The position numbers and the translations under genes are program-made. The notes beneath the pieces were generated by a model. It was not told where the DNA came from. It searched no databases and worked only from the letters and a program-made list of their open reading frames with translations. Below, piece by piece: positions 25,008 through 34,696 of a DNA stretch of 64,000 nt; the first letter of the stretch is position 1, and each line of letters opens with the position of its first letter. The stretch comes from Calycina herbarum (taxonomy: Eukaryota > Ascomycota > Leotiomycetes > Helotiales > Pezizellaceae): the NCBI GenBank assembly GCA_001414485.1, contig LLEY01000190.1, forward strand, positions 1-64,000. Direction: 5' to 3'.

Positions 25008-25311
25008 GAACTTTTAAGCAAGAAGCATAAAGCGGCATGTGCCAAGCATTTAGTCTGGCCCAGTGTGGGGGGTGATTATTTCGGCCCTGTACGAAGTAAA
25101 CAGTATAATACTAGTAACGAAAAAAAGCGTCTAGAATTTTCTAGGTTACTCTAGTATGTTTAGAAATCATTTACTAGGGGTATTTCAAGTACAATATATA
25201 AGTATCAGGTTCCCCAGGCCCCTCTTTATCAAAGTTATTAAAATAATATATAATAAGTTATTTGATAACAATTATAGTAAAGGCGCAATATTCTTAACTG
25301 TACGGGGTAAA

Positions 25312-27522
25312 TTACGGCCAGCATTTCCACGAACAAAGCCTCTGCTTCGCAACTTTTTGCTGCTGAGAATCTACTACCTCGTCGAGCTTGCGCTGATCGC
25401 TGAGCGTGATAGCGAGGTTGCTCATAGCTTTGATTGTGTCAGGGTGCTCGTCGCCGAGGATCTGCTGCCTCTTCTTGAGCACTTCCTGGCGCATAGCTGC
25501 TGCCTCGCTGAGCTTGCCCTGATTGCTGAGCGTGTTAGCGAGGTTATTCATAGCTGTGATTGTGTCGGGGTGCTCGTCGCCGAGGATCTGCTGCCTCTTC
25601 TTGAGCACTTCCTGGCGCATAGCTGCTGCCTCGCTGAGCTTGCCCTGATCGCTGAGCGTGATGGCGAGGTTGCTCATAGCTGTGATTGTGTCAGGGTGCT
25701 CGTCGCCGAGGATCTGCTGCATCTTCTTGAGCACTTCCTGGCGCATAGCTGCTGCCTCGCTGAGCTTGCCCTGATCGCTGAGCGTGATAGCGAGGTTGCT
25801 CATAGCTTTGATTGTGTTAGGGTGCTCGTCGCCGAGGATCTGCTGCATCTTCTTAAGCACTTCCTGGCCCATAGCTGCTGCCTCGTTGAGCTTGCCCTGA
25901 TTGCTGAGCGTGATAGCGAGGTTGTTTATAGCTTTGATTGTGTCAGGGTGCTCGTCGCCGAGGATCTGCTGCATCTTCTTAAGCACTTCCTGGCGCATAG
26001 CTGCTGCCTCGTTGAGCTTGCCCTGATTGCTGAGCGTGATGGCGAGGTTGCTCATAGCTGTGATTGTGTCAGGGTGCTCGTCGCCGAGGATCTGCTGCCT
26101 CTTCTTAAGCACTTCCTGGAGCATAGCTGCTGCGTCTTGTGACTGCCCTATATCTGATAAGAACGCTCCAACATACTCTAGGCTATCTGTTAAGATATTA
26201 ATCCATATAACCCTCCCGGGCTTTTGAAGCTGGTCGAAGTTTTCTCTTAAATGAGGTACTAACCGGAGTTTTGCCTCCGGTGTTTTGATGCATTTTGATA
26301 CCGCTTCGGCTAGGAGCTGGAAAGCTGCGGTACAAAACTTACTCGCGTCTTCCAACTTCTTCTTCTGCAAAAGCCTATCTGAGCCCCATGCATGCACAAG
26401 CTTGTGTATCGAGTATACTGCTCTGTTCTCCTGTCGTTGCAGTAACGAATGCTTCTCTAAGATCGTAAAGCATCTCTCCATCATGTGAATGCTGACTTCA
26501 TCTTGCTCCCAAACAACAGAAGTCCATAAGGGCTGTGGCGGCGATGGCGAAGCCTCAATGGTGTCTAGGCCAAAAAGATCTAGAAACACGTCTTCATAGT
26601 TGAGGAATGCTAATAGCGTTAGAAAGCGACCTGCTTCTGGCAATTGCTTCTCCACCGACGAATATGACATTTCCCATACTGTCATCACGCTCTCCCTGTA
26701 CTGGTGGATGAGCTTGTTAGGTTGTTCGCTCAAAATTTCTTGCCGTCGTCGATGATAATCTTCAAGAAAGGCAGAGACGTTGGTTAATAGTCTTGGCGTC
26801 TGAGAGATATACGATCCTGCAAGTGTGATCGCTAACGCGAGATACCCAAGCTCGTTCACGATGAGTTTTACCTGATCCACTACCTCCTGCTGCGTCGTTG
26901 TAATTTCCGAGCACCTGAAGAAGAGTTCTTCTGCCTGTGGCCCTTCTAGCTCGCCGACATTTACCCCCTCAAAGGTTGAGAGTGTCTTAGCTATATAGCT
27001 TCGACTTGTAATGAGGACATGAACGTTGGGAGATTCAGGAACATAGCGTCTTATGTCTACGAAGTGTAGATCACTTTCATTCTCTAGCTGGTCGGCCCCA
27101 TCAAACACAAAAAGCCAGCTGCCGCCTCTGCTAATTAACCAGCTATGAACTATTCGTATTACATCCTCAGGAGATGGTGGGCTGTTTTGTGGTTGAGCAT
27201 TAGCAACCGAATAATAGATCTGCAGAAAGTCTCGGTCGATCGATGTTGTCTGTCCAGCCTCAATCCAGAATGTCGCGTCATAATCAGTTCGGTATCGGCC
27301 TAAGTAACTGCGGACCAGTTGGGACTTTCCGGCCCCACCTAATCCCCATACACCAACTGTTCTTGTCTCGCCTTCTCTTTCTTCCCCGAGACTTCGGTGC
27401 AGCTGTTCGTGGATTTGTTTTCGAAGAGTTGTTCGTTGGACGAATGTCTTGACAGGCATGATAGAGGTAAGTGGGTAGCTTAGACTATAGTTGCTAGAAT
27501 CCACTGGTGGATGTTCTGTCAC
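25312..27522 (-). CDS. NB-ARC and TPR part of a fungal NLR-type protein
   Basis: The frame encodes about 736 residues. Numbering from 27522, there is a linker with TFVQR before the nucleotide-binding domain, Walker A GLGGAGKS at 60-67, Walker B WLFVFDGAD at 136-144, LITSRS near 170, LGYLALAITLAGSYI near 235, and an MHD-like HKLVHAW near 394. The end is six nearly identical 42-residue TPR units of kinesin-light-chain type (ILGDEHPDTI...NLAITLS). This is the STAND/NLR architecture used in fungal heterokaryon incompatibility and probably self/non-self sensing. A strong acceptor (TACTAAC branch, then ACAG, exon from 27515) shows that it is spliced to an upstream exon, almost certainly the SesB hydrolase just upstream (27609-28700). 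After the last TPR the sequence looks frameshifted or truncated. Confidence 0.85.
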   Translation of the reverse strand: MTEHPPVDSSNYSLSYPLTSIMPVKTFVQRTTLRKQIHEQLHRSLGEEREGETRTVGVWGLGGAGKSQLVRSYLGRYRTDYDATFWIEAGQTTSIDRDFLQIYYSVANAQPQNSPPSPEDVIRIVHSWLISRGGSWLFVFDGADQLENESDLHFVDIRRYVPESPNVHVLITSRSYIAKTLSTFEGVNVGELEGPQAEELFFRCSEITTTQQEVVDQVKLIVNELGYLALAITLAGSYISQTPRLLTNVSAFLEDYHRRRQEILSEQPNKLIHQYRESVMTVWEMSYSSVEKQLPEAGRFLTLLAFLNYEDVFLDLFGLDTIEASPSPPQPLWTSVVWEQDEVSIHMMERCFTILEKHSLLQRQENRAVYSIHKLVHAWGSDRLLQKKKLEDASKFCTAAFQLLAEAVSKCIKTPEAKLRLVPHLRENFDQLQKPGRVIWINILTDSLEYVGAFLSDIGQSQDAAAMLQEVLKKRQQILGDEHPDTITAMSNLAITLSNQGKLNEAAAMRQEVLKKMQQILGDEHPDTIKAINNLAITLSNQGKLNEAAAMGQEVLKKMQQILGDEHPNTIKAMSNLAITLSDQGKLSEAAAMRQEVLKKMQQILGDEHPDTITAMSNLAITLSDQGKLSEAAAMRQEVLKKRQQILGDEHPDTITAMNNLANTLSNQGKLSEAAAMRQEVLKKRQQILGDEHPDTIKAMSNLAITLSDQRKLDEVVDSQQQKVAKQRLCSWKCWP
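25390..26140 (-). repeat. six tandem 126-bp TPR-coding repeats
   Basis: Six in-register units of 126 bp (42 codons) differ at only a few positions, for example KKRQQ/KKMQQ, TITAM/TIKAM and SNQGKL/SDQGKL. Such homogeneity suggests recent duplication or concerted evolution. The long plus-strand frame across this stretch is an antisense by-product of the repeat. Confidence 0.92.
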
Positions 27523-27608
27523 ATATGTGTTAGTAGTAATACTCTTCTTGAGGTAAGATGTAAATGTACGAATGAAGTTAATTAAACAGCTGTCTGCATA
27601 GTCTGCTA

Positions 27609-28700
27609 TTAAGAACTATTTCCCTTCAACGCATCGAATCGTGCTTGAAGCTCCCCATCATCCACACCCTTGAATTTCCCCTTTGAATAAATGTGACACG
27701 ATATGTCGCTCAACTCACTTTTCTTAAGAGCTGTCTTGTAAAGGTCTTTGATATTGCCGCGCACCAACTTGAAGTTGTCTTGGTCCTCGTCACTTGGCCC
27801 GAACTTGCATACACCGCTATGGTCTGCGTTCAACTTCACGACATTTTCGCGATCGCCTGGTATGCCAAATCGTGCGCTTTCTGCAGGCACGATCTAATAT
27901 ATAATGTAATTAGCAAGCGCGCCAAGACCGTTAATTATCACGACTCACATTGTCTAGAGCTCCCCAAAATGAGATGATATCGTACTTTAACAACTGGTGC
28001 CTCCAGTGTTCTTGCATGGTGTTAGAAAAGATGCTTCCTTTCTTTAACGTCTCCAACACGTCGTCGCCTTTCTGAAATCCCATCGTCGTTGCAATCTTGG
28101 CCACTACACCTCCTAGGCTCACCAGCATCCAGTCCCCTCCATGATGTGGTGTGGCAAAGAATGCCAGCCCGGTCGTAGCATCTTTGATCGGCGTGTATTT
28201 AGGGTTGCTATGTGTGTTAATTAACGCTTGCTTGATCAGCAGTCCACCCATGCTGTGACCTAGGAACAAAATCGGTCTTGTCTCGATGTCTTCTCTCTCG
28301 ATTCGTATGGCTTCAAGCAGTTCGTTTGCTTTACCAATGAATGTATCCATATCCTTCCCATAGACTGCCGTAGAGTTATACTCATATAGGAAGATTCGGG
28401 TCTCAGGGACATATTGAGGCAGGTCGTCGCGCAGCCAAAGGCGTCCTTTGGGACCAGAAGGCTTTCGCCAAGTATTCCATGCATGTTCGGCATCGTTCTT
28501 GCTTCGTGGATTAAGACCGTGAACAGCGATGATACTAGATATTGTTAGCGGGGTCAGGCGCAAGCAAATCGCAACATACTCGACTCTTGCTGTGATGTTT
28601 GTCGTGCTCTTGGCGTTCAGGTCGGGGTATAACTGTCTCAAAGGCTTCACAGTTCACTGACGTTAGCAGGAGATGGTTGCAGAGTTCGTGGACTGACCAT
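27609..28700 (-). CDS. SesB-like alpha/beta hydrolase, N-terminal effector of the NLR
   Basis: Probable exons are 28700-28698 (ATG only), 28644-28580, 28534-27949 and 27893-27609. The introns show GTCAGT, GTATGT and GTGAGT donors, GCTAAC or GCTAAT branches and AG acceptors. The intron at 28579-28535 has no in-frame stop and is easily missed; its removal gives DIIAVHGLNP, the start of the lipase-like domain. The nucleophile motif is GHSMGG, followed by FFATPHHGGDW. The likely catalytic His is in the ADHSGVCKF segment near the end. SesB-type domains are common N-terminal effectors of fungal NLRs. The frame ends with TAA TAG at about 27609, only 94 bp before the NB-ARC exon. Either an intron with a poor donor bridges the gap, or a mutation separated the two halves. 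The ATG-only first exon is tentative. Confidence 0.75.
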
Positions 28701-30009
28701 TATATCAGTATCGCCCACCGGTGTTGTAAGTTGCTGAAACAAATCTAAAAGCTATTGTATTCTGAGGAATAGAGTATAACAATCGTTCTCTCTGAACAGA
28801 GATTAGGTTGGATCTGCCAGAGCCTCGCGGCGCTTGCCCAACGAATAGAAAAACAGTTGTTTAAACGCTACAATCAAGCTGAAAATCATGAAGAGAACTA
28901 TCGTTACCTGCCACCAGGACTTACAAAGGAAATGCTGTAGTACTGCGTACTGTACCAATAATGCCATCTTGGTTAACAGGATACGTGTTAAGCTGCACGT
29001 CGTAACCTTATCCTGCTGGATTATGTGAAGTATAAAGTGTTATGTGAGTATGAGCGACTTCTGCAATCTGGCCTGAACTGTATTCTACGATTCCCGTCTG
29101 GCTTCTCTAGATACAGGTACTATTATGCCCCCTTAAACATCGTCGTTGCTATCTTACCATCAAGTTAAGCTCTTTCGAACATTCTGTAAAGCTAGCAAGT
29201 CCGGCATAGGTTTATTGGCAAGTTGTAGAAAACTCCTTACATCACATGACATGATGTTAATAATGCCGATTTACGGGCGCGTTTTGTTGAACCTTAGGCA
29301 AAAATGTTATCATCATGTGTGAAAACCGGGAAAGTGGGGCTGTGGGCTACCTTTTAGAATTAACGGGTTAGTGGGGCCAAACCAAAAACATGAATGTTTG
29401 AACCTGACACCACTTTCGCAATCTACTGTAGCAGTGCAAAGCTGGTAGTGAGAAGTCGGAAGTGGGCTGGCTGCCACATTTTGCTGGTCGGCGGATGTCG
29501 GGAAAAGGAATTTTCCGGCAAGATCCACCCTAACCCAGCCACACGCTTCGCATTCACAAATTAGCAGCCACAGGTATTACATTATTAATATAATTATTTT
29601 TACCGAGATTACTGTAACCACGACGCAGCTAACCAGGGTCCTTGCTCGCTTGATTGGAGGAGGTATCAGCCTATGTGGCGACATCGTATGACAGGGCACG
29701 CCTTGGCCGCCACAAAACTGGCAATAGCATTTTCGTGTTATTATAGAACCTGGATATCCATATTTAATCGTTTCATATGTTTAAATTGTGAAAAAAATTC
29801 AATAGTGGTGTCACAAGTCGAGGGGTCCTATTATAGGGTAAAAGGAGGCTCTCCGTAAATTTAAGGGGGCGGCGACGACACGATAATAATTTTCGGAACT
29901 AGTGGGTTAGGAGTGTTCGGGGGAGGCATACAATGCACTGAAATGAAAATGAATAGAAATTTTAACGAGTTCACAGATTTTGAGTCGCTGGAACTTGAAG
30001 TACTTACGT
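28701..30009. other. promoter side of the NLR, inside the TIR segment
   Basis: There is no supportable gene. The stretch between the hydrolase start and the right inverted repeat should hold the NLR promoter. Short open frames lack coding signature. I see no further transposon ends. Confidence 0.45.
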
Positions 30010-30053
30010 TTTGTCTCGTTACGGGGTGCGTTTCGGCACGCAGGGACAGACGT
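30010..30053 (-). repeat. right 44-bp terminal inverted repeat
   Basis: Perfect reverse complement of 20372-20415, followed immediately by TA. It lies about 310 bp downstream of the sconB stop codon. Confidence 0.93.
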
Positions 30054-30365
30054 TACTCAGTGAAGCAGTAATACTAAAATCTACAAACAGGACCCTCCAG
30101 AGTCTACGTTCAAGGTCCCCAAAATCCATGATATCAATCAAAACTCCCAAAGTAACGCCACCCATCCCTTTTCATTTTGGGGTCCCCCAGAGCCGCCAGC
30201 CATCCCGGCCCAAAAAAAGAAGCAAATGCCATCCATTCCATACCATATGGCTCGCTAAAATGCTACAGCAAAATTAAATCGTAGTAGAGCCCGACACACC
30301 CACGGCCAAATCATCGCGCACATCGTCCAGAAAATCGTAAAGAGATGGTGTGGTGTCCGTTGCAC

Positions 30366-32612
30366 TCAGGTACTCCGAGTGGAACAACCCGCATCTCCAT
30401 CGAACGATTGCTCCCCATCCTCACTCTTGAAGCTCTGCATTCGAACTTCGCAATCCTCACCTCCTGTGATCAACTTGCTATCACTCAAGCCAATGCAAGT
30501 AACTGCCCCAGCATGCCCAGTATATGTCTTTTCACACTTGCCGGTTCTTGCATCCCAGACTTTCACCAATCGATCCTCGGCGCCAGATACAACTCGAAGG
30601 GTATCAGCTGCTACAGCCCAAACGCCTTCCACATGCCCAAAGAATGTTTTCAGGCACTTCCCTGTATTGACGTTCCAGAGCCGGACTGTGGAGTCGAGTG
30701 CGCCAGTTACAATGTATCTTGCAGGTCTGGGTCGATCCTCTGGCCAACTGTCAAAGGGGGATGGATTCAAATTTGCACCGGGTGAACGTGGGCCAGAATC
30801 CGGAGAACCTCCTGCGCTGCTTGCTGCATCATCATCCTCTGGGTCGATGTCATCAGGCTCATATTCTGCAGGCATCAGGGTGACCTGTTGAACCTGTCCA
30901 ACATGTCCTTCGAATAGCTGAATGGTCTCTCGAGTGTCTAGATCCCAAAGCCGAACAGTGCAGTCATCTGAGGCAGAGAAAACGGTACGAGAAACGGAAT
31001 CGACCTTTACTGAATTGACCCAATTGTCGTGACCGTTACGGCCACCTGGTAAAACAAATACTTGCTTATTCTCAAAATTCCAAATCCGGATACTCTTGTC
31101 GACTGAACCGGATGCTAGAAGGTTCCCATCAAAATGTACGCCGATAACACCACCAGTATGACCATGCATTGTTGAGAGACATTCGCCGGTCCGCCAGTTC
31201 CACACACGTACAGTATGGTCCAGACTTCCACTGATAAGTTTTGTGTCGTCAAACTGAAGAGTTCGAACGCCGGATGTATGGCCAACCAACGTACGAAGGC
31301 ACTTTCCGGTTTCAATGTCCCAAATCTTGATTGTGGCGTCGTAGGATCCAGTAGCCAGCATGTTATCATCAAATTGAAGACACATTACTCCATTCGTGTG
31401 ACCCTGAAAGACCTTGGTAGAATATCGTCCATACTTCCAATTTGTTCCAACCCTGAATCGATCCTTGTAAACATCCTTCCACGGACGAAACTTGGGCTTC
31501 TCAGAGAATGGCTCTTCGACATTCAGTCTCTGTCGTTTGCCGCAATCTGGAGAAGTGGGCGACAAGTTACCTGAGCCGAATGTACTCGCAGTTCTCTTAC
31601 CGCAACCATTCAATGATGCGGCTTTCACTAAACTTGTTTCTGGATTTTGGTCTGGTACGGGTGTTAGACGAGGTGACCATTCATTCAGACCTCGACCAGT
31701 TCCACGAAGTTGCTGCTGGCGTTTCCAATCTCTTAATAATTTTCGCTCCAGCAGTGGCAATCCCCATCCACACTTTTGGCACTTTCGGTCGATATGCTGC
31801 TCACACATCTTATGCCATACCACATCGTCATCGGCCAATATACGCCATTTTTGGCTAACTTGAGCAGCTTTGCACAGGGAGGTGGTATCTAGGTAGCATA
31901 GAATTTTGAAGGAAATTTCGGAAGGAAGAGCACTGATAAAGTCGATGCGAATGAGGTCTCGAACGGTGGTGGAAAGGTAGGACAATTGGGGGAAGCAGCA
32001 CTGTGCCAGAATTCCTTGTAGCATAAGGTTCCTCTGTTTCGCTGGTGCCGCAGAGAAAAGCGACCAAACGTGCGATATGCCTTGCTGATCTGCATGAGTG
32101 AGTGTTGCTAGATCCTATCGAAAGGTCAGTCAGGCCCATGGCCCCAATATCACAAGGATTCTACGTACCCTCTGCAGATTTTCCATTGTTGGCTCATCAG
32201 CCGTCCTTCTGCACTTGGAATCTGGTCGATGCCTGTAGCAATATTTTGTGTTTGGATTCTTCCTCTGGGCGTCCTTCTCCGATATATCATTTCTCTTGGG
32301 TTGAATCCCTTGCGGAGCATATTGTTCGGGGATGTGCCTGGCGAGAAAGGGTGCGACGGTCTTGCCGGCGACTTTGTTGGTGGATGAAAGGGTAATGGTT
32401 GAGTCGGAGGTGTCATGCTCCCTATCCCTCGCGCAGTTGTCTTTCGAAGGGGGTTGCCCTGCCTCCAACATGTCGAAGGTATTCTCGATGTCCTCCTCGA
32501 ATGCAAGGTGCGGTCTTTCTTTCGTCGTGTCTCTCGTTTCTCTGCCGGCGCGATCGGTCGGTACTTCTATGCTTTGGCGCAGCGCCATGGAGTCGGTGTA
32601 TGTTGACGCCAT
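30366..32612 (-). CDS. sconB: F-box/WD40 sulfur-metabolite repressor (SconB / Met30), 730 aa
   Basis: Two exons, 32612-32169 and 32114-30366, with a 54-bp intron (GTACGT donor, TAG acceptor); 731 codons in frame. The N-terminal part is disordered, then [16 protein letters not shown], a conserved SconB signature. The F-box is at about residues 208-248 ([18 protein letters not shown]), followed by a Cys-rich segment (CQKCGWGL). Seven WD40 repeats run from about residue 385 to the end; the fifth blade carries an acidic Ser/Pro insert. The protein is the substrate receptor of an SCF ubiquitin ligase that inactivates the bZIP activator of sulfur assimilation (MetR/Cys3 in fungi, Met4 in yeast) when sulfur is plentiful. 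It acts in the nucleus and cytosol with Skp1. Strong similarity along the whole length makes the call secure. Confidence 0.96.
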
Positions 32613-34696
32613 AACGGGTGTCTGGGGAGAGGAGGACCAGGATGGTAGCGAAGCTGGGCCTGGAAGGGGGGAGATGATTCAGAAATCCTCAGGGTTTGTT
32701 ACTAAAAGAAGAAAGAAGCGGATGCTCATCTCAGAAGCGTTCGACCATCCAGGGGCCGCAACGGGCAGGCGTTGGAACTTGGGAGGTACTGTATTTGAGG
32801 TGACTTTGCGCTTGATGGCGTGCTACAGAGAGGCAAGGTTGACGACGAATTGCGGTGCGAGTCCGCTCATGGACTGGGGGAGTGGGGGGGTATGCAAAAG
32901 TCGCTTGCCGATGGTGAAATGCAGAAACAGGTGCACGTTGTGGTACAACTGCGAGGGAGTTTAATGGTTCGCCAGCTGGTGCAGACGAGAGCAAGATTTG
33001 GCAGTTCGCGATCTTGAATTTGGGTGCTGGAGGGGAGGGCACCGAGTGGCAGCCTCCTCTTTCAGGGTGGGTCAATTTAGTTAGGTCAGGGGTCTCTGGC
33101 TCGTGGCGAAGAGACTGGGGAAGAGAGTTCCAGCCCTGTGGCCTTAGGCGTCGATTCCGCTATTTTGACGATTCTTGCGTGCTTTGCTTTTCACCCCTAG
33201 CTTAAGATTTGGCAGGTGGAAACTGAAATCTGGACACGAATGCTTGGGAAGCAGGGTAGCTCCAGCTTAGATCATCCATCTCGACGAGGCTCTCCTTACT
33301 CACCTCAGCTCTGTCACTCATTGCTCAAAATTTCCGTATAATTCTTTCTCTCTTTGATTCCCCAACTTTTTCATGCACGTTTTGCTTGCACCTCTGTTCT
33401 CCGTTTCTCTGTGTCATCCTCAAGCCCACTGCTCCATCACGAGATATCCCCAAAGCATTTCAGTGACATTCAACATCCACCGCAGGACTAGTGTCCTCCA
33501 CCATCCAGATCTGGGCTGGTTCCTGTGAGACGGTGTGGCTCACTTGGCACAATCACCCCATCTCATAGCATAATATCTATATTATGGATAGCATCTCCCC
33601 GAACAAACCTCTCCGTCGGCAGTCCTGCTCGCAACCATCATTATCCCGGTCCAGGTACTGTATAGCTTACAGTCTATCAAAACCCTTGACGTCGTGTATC
33701 TTATCCATACCATCCACAGTCACTTGTCGTCACGTTATTCTCAGCAAATGCGCCGCAACATTTCATCATTGTTGAGCCTTGACAATCTCCTAGATCGGAA
33801 TGCTTTACGCACTGGTTGCACCATCGTCTTCTCGTCCGAGATCCGGGCGTTGTGGTGTGAGATTCCAACAGCTACAGACGGATTTCCGCAGCGTTGAGCA
33901 TTGAGATATTGGAAGACGCAAGAGCACAGCATTTAAACACCATTGCCAAAGTCAGCAAAGATGGTCTACACCGTTCTTCTGCTTCAAACATCAAACCGGA
34001 AGATAGCCAATGCTCCGGGTAATGGGCCATGGGCTTTGACCAATGCTGATATTCTGTTTTCTATTATTCTTTCCTTTACCTCCGCACTATTTCAGAAACC
34101 TCGCTTTGCTGCACATTTCCAAGTTCCTAGAGAAAGCCCGTGATGTATATTTGTCGTTTCAATTCATACCAAAGCTAGCACTGCATATGCTATTCTATTT
34201 TAGGTAGTCCCCAAAGCACGGCATATTCCCACTTCGGGCTTCGTTTGTGATGCAGTGATGTCACTAGTGTAACTGTCAATTTTGAAGTCAAAATGGGCTA
34301 ATCCCAAATATCTCAATGCGGAGAAAAGAAACATTTCATTTGGCAGAGCGTACTACATTTAAAAGCTATAAAATTGAGACAATACAGTCTAATAATTTAT
34401 CCAGGCGTCAAGAGTGAAACATGAATTTATGAACAAGCTCGGGGATAATGTTCTAATCAATGCTAAATAAAATTTCAAAAGACTTCATTTTGGTAGACTT
34501 AGTATGAATCTTTATCTAACCGATAATAGCCTCAACTGCTTGGTGGGTCCATTTCGAACGCCGTGCCCATCAGCCTGACCACAGCCTCGTCTCCACCTCG
34601 AACTTCAAACACCATCCCGACAAGCTCAACATGAGGCATCCCAACAGATAACAAAGACATCGGCGCATAAATAAATACGTGATCCTGCATTCAAAC
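32613..34696. other. divergent intergenic region between sconB and ATG17
   Basis: About 2.1 kb between two divergently transcribed genes, so both promoters and 5' UTRs should be here. Several open frames exist (for example 32332-32964 plus) but partly overlap the sconB first exon in antisense and show no domain. A pyrimidine-rich stretch lies near 33280-33440, and 34200-34560 is AT-rich. I could not identify a specific regulatory site with confidence. Confidence 0.5.

Larger units (their letters stand above)
23383..25096 (+). mobile_element. degenerate Tc1/mariner-like element, 1.7 kb
   Basis: It is bounded by 26-bp inverted repeats starting CTTCGTACAGGGCCGAAATA with one mismatch between the two ends, each flanked outside by TA (23381-23382 and 25097-25098). 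It contains a transposase relic and an inserted solo LTR (24010-24435). It lies inside the larger pogo-type segment and so inserted after it, or was carried in with it. Confidence 0.85.
20372..30053 (+). mobile_element. 9.7-kb pogo/Fot1-type TIR-bounded element with nested inserts and an NLR gene
   Basis: The segment begins and ends with perfect 44-bp inverted repeats (20372-20415 and 30010-30053). Similarity stops exactly at the inner ends. TA lies immediately outside both ends (20370-20371 and 30054-30055), the target duplication expected for Tc1/mariner/pogo insertion. I found no further copy of the repeat between them. Inside, left to right: a frameshifted pogo/Fot1-like transposase (plus), a nested Tc1-like relic carrying a solo LTR, and a SesB/NB-ARC/TPR gene (minus). 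Pogo elements are usually 2-3 kb, so this is an expanded element or a segment caught between two ends. The transposase is broken, so movement would need an enzyme supplied in trans. Confidence 0.72.

Noticed and set aside
25156..26142. Long plus-strand frame with a repeated LAHSCCLAELALIAER pattern
   Set aside because: It is the antisense of the TPR-coding repeats. The periodicity comes from the 126-bp units, and the minus strand encodes recognisable NLR/TPR protein.
20372..30053. The TIR-bounded segment as a Starship giant transposon
   Set aside because: Starships use a DUF3435 tyrosine recombinase and lack 44-bp TIRs with TA duplication. No such recombinase is visible here and the transposase is of DDE type.
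32332..32964. 210-aa plus-strand frame overlapping sconB
   Set aside because: Antisense to the conserved sconB first exon, then runs into the promoter. No domain.
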